DNA from: Promicromonospora soli
GTDB lineage: Bacteria > Actinomycetota > Actinomycetes > Actinomycetales > Cellulomonadaceae
Length of the DNA stretch: 64,000 nucleotides
Reading direction: 5' to 3'
Assembly (NCBI RefSeq): GCF_014653785.1
Contig: NZ_BNAS01000006.1
Coordinates: forward strand, 124,001-188,000
This document shows positions 15,654-24,306 of this stretch, piece by piece; within the stretch, counting starts at the first letter, position 1, and every line of letters starts with the position of its first letter. The translations under genes were made by a program, and so were the position numbers. The notes under the pieces are model-generated. The model was given only the letters and a program-made list of their open reading frames with translations. It was not told the origin of the DNA and searched no databases.

Positions 15654-17043
15654 GGAGGAACACCGCCATCTGCGTCGGGGTGCCACGCTCCGGGTCGACG
15701 TCGCCGATGCCCCTGAACTGCGCCGTGTATCCGTGCACGGCCGCGACCCTGCCCGCCCACGACTCGAACTCCTGCCGGCTCCACTCGAAGCGATGGTCCG
15801 GGTGGCGCATACCGGTGAGCCCTTCGTAGTTTGCGTTGTACTCGACGTTCGGAGTGGTCACGAGCACTGCACCGGGCCGGGCTGTTCCGAAGACGACGCG
15901 TTCGAGAGCTGCGAGGCGAGGCGGGTCGATGTGCTCCACGACCTCCATCAGCACCGCCGCGTCGAACCCGCCGAGCCGGGCGTCCTCATAGGTGAGGGCA
16001 CCCTGAAAGAGGTGGATGCGGGAGGCCTGACGCTCGCCGAGCTGGTCGAGGCGGAGCCGCCGGGCAGCGATCTCCAGGGAACGAGAGGACACGTCAACAC
16101 CGGCGACCCGCGTGAACGACGGCTCGCGTACCAACTTGGTGAGAAACTGCCCGGGCCCGCATCCCAGGTCGATCACGGACTTCGCCCGTAGGTCGAGAAG
16201 GGTCGAGAGCACGGCCTCGTGGCGCTGCACGTTGAGCGACTCGCGCCGCTCGGCAGGCTGTGCGATCTCCTCTTCCTCGGCCGGTTCGAGTGCGTCCTCG
16301 ACGTCGTCCCCCAGCTCGGCGAGCCTGGTGAGCGCGGTGCGCGTCAGCGCGGACCTGCGCCCGAGGTATCGGCGGGCGATCAGCTCTCGCTCCGGGTGCC
16401 TGGCCAGCCATCCCTCGCCGGAGCGCAGCAGCTTGTCGACCTCGTCGGTTCCCTGCCAGTAGTGCTTCGACTCGTCCATCACGGGCAGCAGGACGTGCAG
16501 CTGGTTGAGGGCGTCGGCGAGTCGCACCGTGCCCGTCAGGGTGAGCTTGACGTACCTCGAGGCACCCCACTCCGGGAAGCGCTCGTCGAGCGCGACGGGC
16601 GTCGCGCTAACCTGCCAGCCGAGCGGTTCGAAGATCCGATGTGCAGTCTTCGGACCGCCTCGGCAGGGCAGGACGGGAATCACGATCTCGAGCGGGATGG
16701 CTGAGTCGGCCACTTCCTGGCGCGTGTCGCAGCGGCCGCTACGGGCCGTGCTGAACACATCAGCAAGGGCGACCCCGAGCAGTGACGACGCGGCGTACGA
16801 ACGGTCGTTGACGTACTGCGCGAGGCTGAAGTCCGGCGTGATGCGACCGGCCGACCGTGCCAGCCGGACCGGATCGATCTCAAGGAGCAGGGCGGCGGTG
16901 CACCGCTCGTCCGTGGCCTCCGGGTAGAACACCGTCGCGGTGCCGAAGGACTGCTTGAACTCCTGAACCCTGTCGGGGTGCTTGTACAGCAGGTAACCGA
17001 GGTCGGTGGCCGGCTGGTGCGTTGTCGTCAGGGTCAGGAACAC
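15646..17043 (-). CDS. hen1: 3' terminal RNA ribose 2'-O-methyltransferase Hen1
   Basis: 465 aa. The N-terminal ligase-activating domain starts FLTLTTTHQPATDLGYLLYK, the family hallmark, which fixes the GTG at 17043. The C-terminal class I methyltransferase has SAM motif VIDLGCGPGQFLTKL and the Hen1 metal site MEVVEHIDPPRL with GMRHPDHRFEWSRQEFESWA (Glu-Glu-His-His ligands). It 2'-O-methylates the 3' end of a cleaved RNA so that Pnkp repair leaves a nuclease-resistant junction. Overlaps pnkp by 8 nt. The four-CSD gene lies 168 bp upstream on the same strand. Confidence 0.95.
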   Translation of the reverse strand: MFLTLTTTHQPATDLGYLLYKHPDRVQEFKQSFGTATVFYPEATDERCTAALLLEIDPVRLARSAGRITPDFSLAQYVNDRSYAASSLLGVALADVFSTARSGRCDTRQEVADSAIPLEIVIPVLPCRGGPKTAHRIFEPLGWQVSATPVALDERFPEWGASRYVKLTLTGTVRLADALNQLHVLLPVMDESKHYWQGTDEVDKLLRSGEGWLARHPERELIARRYLGRRSALTRTALTRLAELGDDVEDALEPAEEEEIAQPAERRESLNVQRHEAVLSTLLDLRAKSVIDLGCGPGQFLTKLVREPSFTRVAGVDVSSRSLEIAARRLRLDQLGERQASRIHLFQGALTYEDARLGGFDAAVLMEVVEHIDPPRLAALERVVFGTARPGAVLVTTPNVEYNANYEGLTGMRHPDHRFEWSRQEFESWAGRVAAVHGYTAQFRGIGDVDPERGTPTQMAVFLRD

Positions 17044-17211
17044 ATGGGCATTCTGCCTGTCACGACCCGGCCACGGCACCTTGTTTCGACCACCACCACA
17101 GAAATCGGCCCTCCGCATACGGCATTCGGACCGCTACGGCTCGTAGCGGTTTTCCTGCGGCGCGCTGTCACGACTGATCTACGCGTCGCAGTCCTGGTGG
17201 GACATCACAGC

Positions 17212-18141
17212 TCACACCAGTTCGACACTGTCGGCCTGCGGCCCCCGGTCACTCTGACGCACCTTGAATCGGACCCGATCACCCTCCTCCAGGACCTCGG
17301 CGCCCCGCACGACCGACACGTGCACGAACAAGTCCGCGCCCCCGGCATCGGGGGTGATGAAGCCGAAACCGCGCTCCGCGTCGTAGCGCGCGACGGTGCC
17401 CTCACCTCCGCGCACAGGCCCGCCCGATGCCGCGGGACGGCTCGACCGACCGCGGTCCGTGGCCGCGCGCACACTCCCGGAGCCGCGCACGAGCTGCACG
17501 TTGCGGGCATTCGGCCCCTTGTCGCCGTCGACGACGTCATACGTCACGCGTTCACCCTCGGAGAGCTCGGTCAACCCCGGGCCGAGCGCACTGACGTGGA
17601 CGAAGACGTCCTCGCCACCCGAGTCGGGAGCGACGAACCCGAAGCCCTTGGTGTCGTCGTACCAGGACACCGTGCCGTCCGCGCCGTCGGCTGCCGACTG
17701 TGCAGCCTTCGCCCCGAGCGGTAGCAGGTGGTCCGCCTGCGGCCCTTTCTCCCCGTCGACGACGAGGAACGCCACCCGTTGCCCCTCCGAGATCACACCA
17801 CCCCCGACGATGGCCGAGCTGTGCACGAAGATCTCGACGCGACCGTCGTCGGGCGTGACGAAGCCGTATCCCTTGGCCGGCTCGTACCAGGTGACGGTGC
17901 CGAGCACGCCCACGGGCGCGTCGGCGGCCCGGTCGCCCGTGACACGGACGCGGCGCGCCTGCGGGCCACGCTCACCCTCGCCCACCTCGAACTCGACGGC
18001 CTGCCCTTCGCGGAGAAGCTTCGGTCCGTCGTCGCCGACGATCTCGGACGCATGCACGAACAGGTCCTCGGCCTCGTTCCCGAGGTCGATGAAGCCGAAC
18101 CCTCGGTCGGCGTCGAACCATCGGACAGTTCCCTGGGGCAC
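17212..18141 (-). CDS. Four tandem cold-shock domains in one protein
   Basis: 309-aa protein made of four CspA-like domains: about 2-68, 80-142, 155-218 and 247-309. RNP1 motifs are RGFGFI, KGYGFV, KGFGFV and RGFGFI; RNP2 motifs are LFVH, IFVH, VFVH and LFVH. Each domain opens with GTVxWY or GTVRWF-like sequence, degraded to GTVARY in the fourth, and ends with a KGPxA/RGPQA motif. The longest linker (220-246) is basic and Ser/Gly-rich. Typical bacterial cold-shock proteins have one domain of about 67 aa. GTG start at 18141 has GAGGAG 6 nt upstream. It is probably a nucleic-acid chaperone; position just ahead of hen1-pnkp suggests it presents damaged RNA. Confidence 0.9.
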   Translation of the reverse strand: MPQGTVRWFDADRGFGFIDLGNEAEDLFVHASEIVGDDGPKLLREGQAVEFEVGEGERGPQARRVRVTGDRAADAPVGVLGTVTWYEPAKGYGFVTPDDGRVEIFVHSSAIVGGGVISEGQRVAFLVVDGEKGPQADHLLPLGAKAAQSAADGADGTVSWYDDTKGFGFVAPDSGGEDVFVHVSALGPGLTELSEGERVTYDVVDGDKGPNARNVQLVRGSGSVRAATDRGRSSRPAASGGPVRGGEGTVARYDAERGFGFITPDAGGADLFVHVSVVRGAEVLEEGDRVRFKVRQSDRGPQADSVELV

Positions 18142-18571
18142 TTAAGACTCCTCATCTCGGCAGACATTGCTGTCGTCCAGTGTCCCTGACAGAAGCCCAG
18201 ACGGATGGGGCCAGCCGTTTCCGGCGTAGCTCCTGCTCGCACGGTCGAAAGACTGCGAGAGCTCGCCAGCGACGTCCACGAGGACACCGCAGTCCGCCAG
18301 CGTCTCGCACCCGATCGCGCCCAACCGGCCGGATCACGTCGGCGGCGAGTGCTTGCAGGCGCCACGACGTCGGATCAGCGCCGATCAGCGGCGCCAGCAG
18401 CACTGCCGCGCGGTCCGGGTCTCCCGACCACAAGGCGACGAGCACCTCCAGTGCCCGGTCGGTGGCGGCCGCCGCCCGGAACGCGCCTTCGTCCTCAAGT
18501 ACAGGCAGCAGGGTGGCGGGGTCGATGTGCAAGCCGGGCCCACCGTCGATTGCACTGGTCATGGCGGTCAT
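18142..18571 (-). pseudogene. Frameshifted hypothetical gene
   Basis: The N-terminal half reads MTSAIDGGPGLHIDPATLLP through AAVLLAPLIGADPTSWRLQA with coding composition. Near 18325 the frame degenerates into Arg-rich sequence, while the neighbouring frame becomes coding-like (GCETLADCGVLVDVAGELSQ to LDDSNVCRDEES) and stops at 18142. One extra base would explain it. The intact product would be about 140 aa; family not recognised. The frame ends directly against the four-CSD start region. Confidence 0.45.
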
Positions 18572-18590
18572 TGTGCTCTGCGGCGGCCGG

Positions 18591-18596
18591 TAGGGT
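18591..18596 (+). promoter_or_regulatory. -10 box of a leaderless promoter
   Basis: TAGGGT ends 8 nt before the GTG at 18605. It is the likely promoter for the immunity-like gene series that runs to 23546. Confidence 0.5.
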
Positions 18597-18604
18597 GCCA
18601 GTCC

Positions 18605-19651
18605 GTGACGCAGCGACCGATCGTGTTCCTCGACATCGACGGCACTCTCCTGCCGCTTGGCCCCGGCGACCGCTCTCTGGCCGTCGACGACCCCGGGGCG
18701 TGGCGGGCACAGTCCAACCCGCAGCTCGGCAGGCTACGCCGGGCCCCCAGCTACGACCTGGTCCGGCTCGGGGGCGAGCTGGTTTGGGCCACCGCGTGGG
18801 GGCAGGACGCGAACGAGGTCGTCGCGCCGATCTTGGCGCTGGGGCAGCTGCCGGTCGTCGACTTCGAGGAGGACGACGACGTCCCGGTGCCCGGCGGGCT
18901 GCACTGGAAGACGGCGTCCCTGGTCCGGCACGCTGGAGGGTGTCCTTTCGTCTGGCTCGACGACGAGATCCGTGACCTTGACCAGCAGTGGGTCGAGGCG
19001 GCCCACCCCGGTCCAGCGCTCCTGCACAGGGTGAGCCCGACGTCCGGCCTGACTGAGGACGACCTCGCCTTGGTCAAGGCCTGGGTGCAGGAGATTGCAG
19101 GGCCGCCCCTTCCCGACGTCGTGCCGCCGCCCCTGCGCGCCATCATGGACGCCTGGTACGACTACGACAACGGGCGGGGCGTCGCCTTCGAGCCTTACCT
19201 GGAGCTCGAACCCGTCGCGGAGACCGGCTGGTGGTTGCGGCACTGGACGGGGAACCCGGACGTGACTGGGGAGGAGTTCCGTCCGTTCGGGCAGGATGGC
19301 GGGGGCGGGTACGCGTGCTCGTGGATGATCCGCGAGGGTGCGGACCTGGTGGACCAGCCCGTGGTGTACCTCGGGTCGGACGGCGACGTCGCAGTCCTGG
19401 CCGCCGACGCCTGGGACGCGCTGTGGTTCTTCGCCCACGGGTTCGGGCCGCACGACGTCCCGAGCGAGTTCGAGCCGGGCGAGCGCTACTTCAAGCCAGA
19501 CCCGGACCGGACCGTACGCCCCCACGTCGAGCTCGCTCAGGCCGCCGACCGGCTTGCCCCGGGGCGCCGTCGGGCCGTGGATCAGATCGTCGCCGACGCG
19601 ACGGTCGGGCTGCCCGACCTGCGCACGTGGGTCGACGACCTCTGCCGCTGA
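18605..19651 (+). CDS. HAD-like domain fused to a SUKH (SMI1/KNR4) domain
   Basis: 348 aa. N-terminal half: HAD-superfamily motif VFLDIDGTLLP (Asp-x-Asp at residues 9 and 11) and FVWLDDEIRDLD. C-terminal half from about residue 180: RPFGQDGGGGYACSWMIREG then QPVVYLGSDGDVAVLAADAW and LWFFAHGFGPHD, the pattern of SUKH-superfamily proteins, many of which are immunity proteins for polymorphic toxins. GTG start at 18605 is set by a leaderless TAGGGT box. First of a plus-strand series of related genes. Phosphatase activity is likely from the DxD motif but untested. Confidence 0.75.
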   Translation: MTQRPIVFLDIDGTLLPLGPGDRSLAVDDPGAWRAQSNPQLGRLRRAPSYDLVRLGGELVWATAWGQDANEVVAPILALGQLPVVDFEEDDDVPVPGGLHWKTASLVRHAGGCPFVWLDDEIRDLDQQWVEAAHPGPALLHRVSPTSGLTEDDLALVKAWVQEIAGPPLPDVVPPPLRAIMDAWYDYDNGRGVAFEPYLELEPVAETGWWLRHWTGNPDVTGEEFRPFGQDGGGGYACSWMIREGADLVDQPVVYLGSDGDVAVLAADAWDALWFFAHGFGPHDVPSEFEPGERYFKPDPDRTVRPHVELAQAADRLAPGRRRAVDQIVADATVGLPDLRTWVDDLCR

Positions 19652-19781
19652 TCGTCCTGCCCGGTGGGCGGCCGAGCGGTCCGGGCAGCCGGCATGCTGT
19701 CAACGCGAGCTTCGATGGGTCGCTACGCTCGCTCCCCGTGCGGCAAATCGAACCAGTCCCGTGGCATGGCGTGATCTCCGC

Positions 19782-20444
19782 GTGAACGACGTCGACCTGC
19801 TCATGGAACAGTGCTCGTGGCTCGCCCAGCAGAGCGCGGACGTCGGCATGCCTGGGCCGCATCAACCAGTCGAACTGATGGGTATGCCTGTCCTGTCGGG
19901 GCTGCTTTCTGCGGCGACGGTCACGCCGGTCCGGCTCGATGGCGTCGATCATGAGTTGCTCGCATGGGGACCGGTCACGGATCGCCGCGGCTGGCTGTGC
20001 CGACTGCCGGTGCACCACGCGGACGACACGGATCTTCCAGAGGTACTGCGGGCCGTCTGGGCCGCGATGTGTGGGATCGTCGAGCACTTCGGCGACGTCT
20101 CCGGGACGTGGTGGTGGCTCAACTGCAATGACGTCCTGACTCGCGAAGCGGCCGACTGGCCGGTGGAGCAGATGCTCGCCGCTTACGAGTGGATGTGGAC
20201 CGACGAAGGACTCCGTATCCCGATCGAGGCGGCTGACTACGTGCCGGTAGCTGCAGAGGCGAACGGGAACCTCACCCTTGCGCACCGGCGTACGGGGCAG
20301 GTCCTCTGGTTCGCGCCGGACCACTCCGAGTCAGGCGTCTCAGTGCTGGCCGGCTGCCCCGAGTACTCCCTGTACACCTTCGACGGCGTGCCGGACCTGG
20401 CCTCGTGGATCGAGACCGGCGCCGCCCAATGGGCGAGGCCGTGA
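19782..20444 (+). CDS. SUKH-like (SMI1/KNR4) protein
   Basis: 220-aa protein. The C-terminal third, NGNLTLAHRRTGQVLWFAPD followed by GCPEYSLYTFDGVPDLASWIE and AAQW, fits the SUKH superfamily ending (vtGevlwFApDH...SLYtidGvpdlrtW). The N-terminal part is helical with several Trp. GTG start at 19782; ATG 19803 (MEQCSW) is an alternative. Its stop overlaps the next ATG as TGATG. Probably an immunity-type protein; no toxin is visible next to it. Confidence 0.65.
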   Translation: MNDVDLLMEQCSWLAQQSADVGMPGPHQPVELMGMPVLSGLLSAATVTPVRLDGVDHELLAWGPVTDRRGWLCRLPVHHADDTDLPEVLRAVWAAMCGIVEHFGDVSGTWWWLNCNDVLTREAADWPVEQMLAAYEWMWTDEGLRIPIEAADYVPVAAEANGNLTLAHRRTGQVLWFAPDHSESGVSVLAGCPEYSLYTFDGVPDLASWIETGAAQWARP

Positions 20445-20976
20445 TGGCGATGAGCGAGGTGGAGCAGCGGCTCGTCGCGCCCCTTTACCTGTCGATGATG
20501 GGCACCGGTGCCGTGGGCCTGGAGCTGGCCTGCGTCACGAGCTGGTGCGGGTCAGTACGACCGTCACGGTTGACGAGGTGCGCCAGCTGCTCGGTTCGGG
20601 ATGGCAGAGGCGACCACTGGTCATGGGTACACGGTTCGCCATGGCGGTGCCCGGTAACGAGATCCAGGCCGATGTCGTGGCCGCGATGGCGACCTCCGCA
20701 GGCGGCTTGACGGCGCCACCGCTGGCCGCAGTGAGCGCCTTGCTGGCCGGTGGCGACGCGAGCGACGCCATGCAGACCTATGCGGAGTGGATCGCCGACC
20801 CGATGCGGAGGGACGGGTCGTACGAATTCGTGGCCGCAGCGATCGCGCACCTCGGCGGCACGCCGCCTGGGGTCGCCCCGCCCGCCGCCATCGCGGAGTT
20901 CCGGAGCCTGTACCAGTGTGCTGACGAACTGCGCCATGCGTTCCGGACCGCACGCGAAGGACTGGCGCTGCCGTGA
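20444..20976 (+). pseudogene. DUF6000-like gene with a single-base deletion
   Basis: The frame opening at ATG 20444 reads MAMSEVEQRLVAPLYLSMMG then GAVGLEL. It loses coding character near 20527, where the adjacent frame takes over (LRHELVRVSTTVTVDEVRQL, LGSGWQRRPLVMGTRFAMA, ... YAEWIADPMRRDGSYEFVAA) and ends at 20976. Restoring one base gives about 178 aa with the general layout of DUF6000 proteins (ITxxExxxLLxxxWRxRLxxxW). Both ends overlap neighbours (1 nt and 4 nt), so the intact gene belonged to the same operon. Confidence 0.55.
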
Positions 20977-21329
20977 CCGACGATGATGACGAACCGCGAT
21001 GGGAATGCTTCGGTTCGGACGACGTCGCGCTGCTCGCGCGGCGAAAGGGAGTTCTTGCCGAGCTGATGCGTGAGATCGACGCCGGGCACATACTGCACGG
21101 CCGGATCGTCCATGTGGAGGCGTTCTTCACAGCGACCGACGATGTGATCGTCCGGCTTGATGACGGCACGTTCGCCCACGTCCATCCGACCTGGACCGGA
21201 CACGTCGAACGACCCGGATACCCCGAAGCGGCCGTTCTCGGGTCGGCACATGCGGCGTTGGACTTCATGGCCCGGTTACTGACCGCCGAGTACCCCGGAG
21301 GTTCATCTCCCATGACGAGCGAGACGTGA
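20973..21329 (+). CDS. Hypothetical protein, 118 aa
   Basis: Unrecognised acidic protein, starting with DDDDE. Central ILHGRIVHVEAFFTATDDVI and VRLDDGTFAHVHPTWTG look like a small beta-barrel; the end ALDFMARLLTAEY is helical. GTG start overlaps the preceding stop by 4 nt (GTGA) and its own stop overlaps the next GTG the same way, so it is translationally coupled within the immunity-like series. Confidence 0.65.
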   Translation: MTDDDDEPRWECFGSDDVALLARRKGVLAELMREIDAGHILHGRIVHVEAFFTATDDVIVRLDDGTFAHVHPTWTGHVERPGYPEAAVLGSAHAALDFMARLLTAEYPGGSSPMTSET

Positions 21330-21793
21330 TCAACAATCTCCTGATCGCGGGCATCCGGGACTGGGTCATGCTCGACAAGGTGACCTGGGAGGTCATGCAG
21401 GGCGATCTCTCGGAGGAGAGCCGTACGGCGACGCTTCGGACCCTGGAGCTCTTGTACACCGACGGTTTGATGGTGCCGGGCGATCTGGCGGAGTCAGGTC
21501 TCCGGGACTGGCCAGGCTCGGTTGCGGCGTGGCTGGTCCGATCGAGGGAGGAGCTTGAACGCCTTGGTCGGAAGCCGCCCACGACAACGCGTACGCGAGG
21601 TTCGCCTGAAACCACCCCGTCCGCCACGTGCGACACCGTCGAGCACCTCGGTTACGACGTCGGTTGCGAAGCGCTGAACGAGCAGGGGCTGCAATGGGCG
21701 GTGCCACGTCGCGGTGATCTCCTGCATGGGCGGCCGTCGGCTTGGACAGGACCTCGAACGCCACATCCAGGTCGTCGTCACCATCTGCGATGA
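21326..21793 (+). CDS. Hypothetical protein, C-terminus probably lost
   Basis: The first about 85 residues (INNLLIAGIRDWVMLDKVTW ... LELLYTDGLMVPGDL ... WLVRSREELERLGRKPP) look like a normal helical protein. From TTTRTRGSPETT onward the composition is non-coding, so the original 3' end has probably been replaced. GTG start 21326 overlaps the previous stop (GTGA). The tail overlaps a minus-strand reading frame (21393-21881) that looks truncated at the same place. Confidence 0.45.
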   Translation: MINNLLIAGIRDWVMLDKVTWEVMQGDLSEESRTATLRTLELLYTDGLMVPGDLAESGLRDWPGSVAAWLVRSREELERLGRKPPTTTRTRGSPETTPSATCDTVEHLGYDVGCEALNEQGLQWAVPRRGDLLHGRPSAWTGPRTPHPGRRHHLR

Positions 21794-21881
21794 GCAGCTG
21801 CCGCCCACGGACGCCCTCGTCGTCGGTCGCTGGCGCGATCGCGTACTGCCACCCATCATCGCCCTGCCAGACCATGGTCAC
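21393..21881 (-). CDS. Hypothetical protein, C-terminus probably lost
   Basis: The first about 65 residues (MTMVWQGDDGWQYAIAPATD, GRQLLIADGDDDLDVAFEVL) have coding composition. After about 21680 the frame turns Arg/Pro-rich and overlaps the tail of the convergent plus-strand gene. Family unknown. Divergent from the 21922 gene by 40 bp. Only the first part is supported. Confidence 0.3.
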   Translation of the reverse strand: MTMVWQGDDGWQYAIAPATDDEGVRGRQLLIADGDDDLDVAFEVLSKPTAAHAGDHRDVAPPIAAPARSALRNRRRNRGARRCRTWRTGWFQANLAYALSWAASDQGVQAPPSIGPATPQPSLASPGDLTPPDRPAPSNRRCTRAPGSEASPYGSPPRDRPA

Positions 21882-21921
21882 AGCGGCAATCCTTCACCAC
21901 GCGGCGTGCTGTCGTGCCACC

Positions 21922-22572
21922 ATGTCGGCTGTGGGATACGGCCGGAGCGCGCAGCGGGCGCTCGACTCGACACTGCCGCTCAAGCGCCGTCTTTCCGCGC
22001 TCAGCCAGTGCATCAGCCTCTCGGGACCGTACGGGTACAACGCGACCTGGCGGTACCTGGAGGCCCACACCGGGACCGAGCGGTCCACGCCCGGTTTCCT
22101 CGAACCGGTGATTGAGCACCTCACTCGTTACCGCGAGCTTCGCAGCAAGGCCATCAGCGACTTTGCGCAGCTGCGTCGTGCTGAGAAAGCCAAAGGCCTG
22201 CGGCTGCTGGACCCCGCGATAGTTACAGCGGGATCGCCGGCCCGCTGGTTCGGGGACGAGCGCGCCGCCGCGATCCATTTGCTCGCCGTCTGGGCTGAGC
22301 CGGGACGCCTCCACGCGGTGCGGACCACGGGATTCGGCCGTACCGCAGCCGAGGCCGCCGACCACCTCCTGCTCGATGGTGACCCGAGCGAGGTGACACG
22401 AGGCGACCTCCAAGACGCACTAGACCAGACCAGAAAGACCACACGGACTGTGGACTACCGGATCGAACGGACAACCTACGCCTCCGCCTGGCAAGCCCAC
22501 CGGCTCCTGGGACAACTCAAGGTTCTCCTCGACGGCCCGCTTGTTCTTGGCGAACGATGGGACTTCGCGTGA
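21922..22572 (+). CDS. Hypothetical protein, 216 aa
   Basis: Unrecognised. Features: RALDSTLPLKRRLSALSQCI, SLSGPYGYNATWRYLEAH, then a basic helix RELRSKAISDFAQLRRAEKA, PARWFGDERAAAIHLLAVWA, and a helical C-terminus. No signal peptide or membrane segment. The TGA at 22570-22572 overlaps the next gene's GTG (GTGA), so it is coupled to the DUF4279-SUKH gene. Start at 21922 chosen as the ATG where coding composition begins. Confidence 0.6.
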   Translation: MSAVGYGRSAQRALDSTLPLKRRLSALSQCISLSGPYGYNATWRYLEAHTGTERSTPGFLEPVIEHLTRYRELRSKAISDFAQLRRAEKAKGLRLLDPAIVTAGSPARWFGDERAAAIHLLAVWAEPGRLHAVRTTGFGRTAAEAADHLLLDGDPSEVTRGDLQDALDQTRKTTRTVDYRIERTTYASAWQAHRLLGQLKVLLDGPLVLGERWDFA

Positions 22573-23546
22573 TCGGCATCTGGCGCGCCTATCTGCGGGT
22601 CCTGTCGACAGAGGCAGCACTCGCCGAGCTCGAGGCTGCCCTCGGCATGCCGGCGCACCGCGGCCACTCCAAGGGCGACGCTCGTCCTCGCCGTCCCCCG
22701 CACGAGTGGTCCGCATGGCACCACCCGCTGTGGTGGCGCGCGTCGCGCCACGGAGGGACGGACGGCATCGATCGCGCGATTCATGGCCTGCCGGCCGAGC
22801 TCGCGGACAGGGTCCGAGCCCGGGTCGTCGCTGGTGACGCGGCCTCGCTCGTCATCGTGCAGGATATGGACGGCGACGATCCGACCGGTTCGCTCGGCCT
22901 CACACTTGGCGCGGACGCGGTGGCGTGGCTTGCCCGGGCTGGCATGTCGCTCGACGTCGACCAGTACGCCTGCCTCGTCGGCGCGCCCGACGGCGTGAGC
23001 CCCGACTACCACCCGCCACTCGACTTCGGCTCGTGGGTCGCCACGATGTCCGCCTCGCTACGCCGGTACGAGGCTCACTTCGCGGAGCGTTGCGGCTACC
23101 CGGTCGAGCCCGGAAGCAACATCGTGACGCGCAGCGGCACGTCCGTCCCGTGGGTGCCGCTCGAGGACTTGCCGAGACCGCTCGTCCGGTTCTATGACGT
23201 CGTCGGGCAGGCATCACTCATGGACGTCCACATCGGCTACGCGATCCATCCCGCGACGACGCTTGTCGGCGACGGCAAGCTCGCCTACCCGGGCCGGATC
23301 GACGTCGACGGGAGCCGAATCGAGGTCGCTACCTTCGGGTCCGACGGCGGTGGCGGCCTCTTCGCCATGGTCCGCGACAACGGGCGAGTCATTCACCTGC
23401 CACCGTCCGACGTCCGCGACCGCACCTGGTTCGCCCACACCGCCGCACGCCCCCGCGACATCGCCGCCGACCTCGATACGTTCCTGCGCCACCTGCTCGA
23501 CGTCGTCGACCAACTGATCGAGACCGGTGACACTCGCGGGATCTGA
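22569..23546 (+). CDS. DUF4279-SUKH fusion, immunity-like
   Basis: 325 aa from GTG 22569 (ATG 22557 adds four residues). Residues 1-75: AYLRVLSTEAALAELEAALG ... HRGHSKGDARPRRPPHEWSAW, the DUF4279 core (RV.S....L...LG....S.KGD.R.PPH.WS.W). The second half ends with SRIEVATFGSDGGGGLFAMV and VRDNGRVIHLPPSDVRDRTW, a SUKH-type pattern. Both domains are known from toxin-immunity settings. Overlaps the upstream gene by 4 nt. The final member of the series. Confidence 0.7.
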   Translation: MIGIWRAYLRVLSTEAALAELEAALGMPAHRGHSKGDARPRRPPHEWSAWHHPLWWRASRHGGTDGIDRAIHGLPAELADRVRARVVAGDAASLVIVQDMDGDDPTGSLGLTLGADAVAWLARAGMSLDVDQYACLVGAPDGVSPDYHPPLDFGSWVATMSASLRRYEAHFAERCGYPVEPGSNIVTRSGTSVPWVPLEDLPRPLVRFYDVVGQASLMDVHIGYAIHPATTLVGDGKLAYPGRIDVDGSRIEVATFGSDGGGGLFAMVRDNGRVIHLPPSDVRDRTWFAHTAARPRDIAADLDTFLRHLLDVVDQLIETGDTRGI

Positions 23547-24306
23547 CCGCCTGTGGACTCCGCTTCGCAGGTGGGAACCGAAAGCACTATGACGTGCTCA
23601 GCTGGTTCGTCTGGCCGGGTGGGTCCCGCCATTTCGGCAGGTCCAGCAGGTCGGGGGCGTGTGACGCCTGGACGGCGGCGGGCGCCCGCTCGCGGCAGGT
23701 GGCTATGCCGGACAGAGTCCCGATGGGCGTGCTCGAGTTCGTGCTCGCGGACTTCTGGGCCTCGCCTCGGTGGTGGCCGTCCACGGACCAGGCCCTGAGG
23801 GGGCCTTCGAGCCACTCCGTCGGTGCACGGGCGCTGTGGAACCGCGCGGTCATGCCGCACAACGAGCGCTCACTTGATGCGGGCTAGCAGGAAGTCCCGC
23901 GTCGAATCTGTGGGCTCGTAGAAGCCCCAAACGGCATTCGAGAACTCCCCGGCTGCGAAGAACGCAGAGGAGTCAACTCCCGAAAGCTTGTAGACGCTCA
24001 TTGAGTGCCGCTGGGTGGGGACGGTCGGCCGCCACTGTACGGCCCCGTCGCCAGCCATCGTCCGGCGTACACCTCCCGTCCTGCGCGGGCCCGGCTGCGG
24101 GTCGAAGCGCATCTGGGGCAAGGCGCCGTCGGATCTCCTGCCGCCGTGCGGAGTCACCTCGTGCACGAACCGGTGAAGTGCGTGCCGAGGGGCTCACACG
24201 CTGGACGTATTGCCCGGCCCGCAACGGGCGCATGATTTGTCAGGGAGCTGGATCGTGGGTCGGGAAGCTGGGGCGTCGGCTGAACTTTCTCGGGAAGGGG
24301 TGCGTC
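23547..24306. other. 760 bp of weakly coding DNA
   Basis: No convincing full-length gene. Two short frames are possible remnants: plus 23705-23887 (60 aa, with VLEFVLADFWASPRWWPSTD) and minus 23870-24000 (about 43 aa, MSVYKLSGVDSSAFFAAGEF). Neither has a Shine-Dalgarno sequence or a recognised family. Confidence 0.35.

Noticed and set aside
23587-23887. Overlapping short frames on both strands near 23.6-23.9 kb
   Set aside because: Too short, mutually overlapping, with no start signals or family; kept only as a note on weakly coding DNA.
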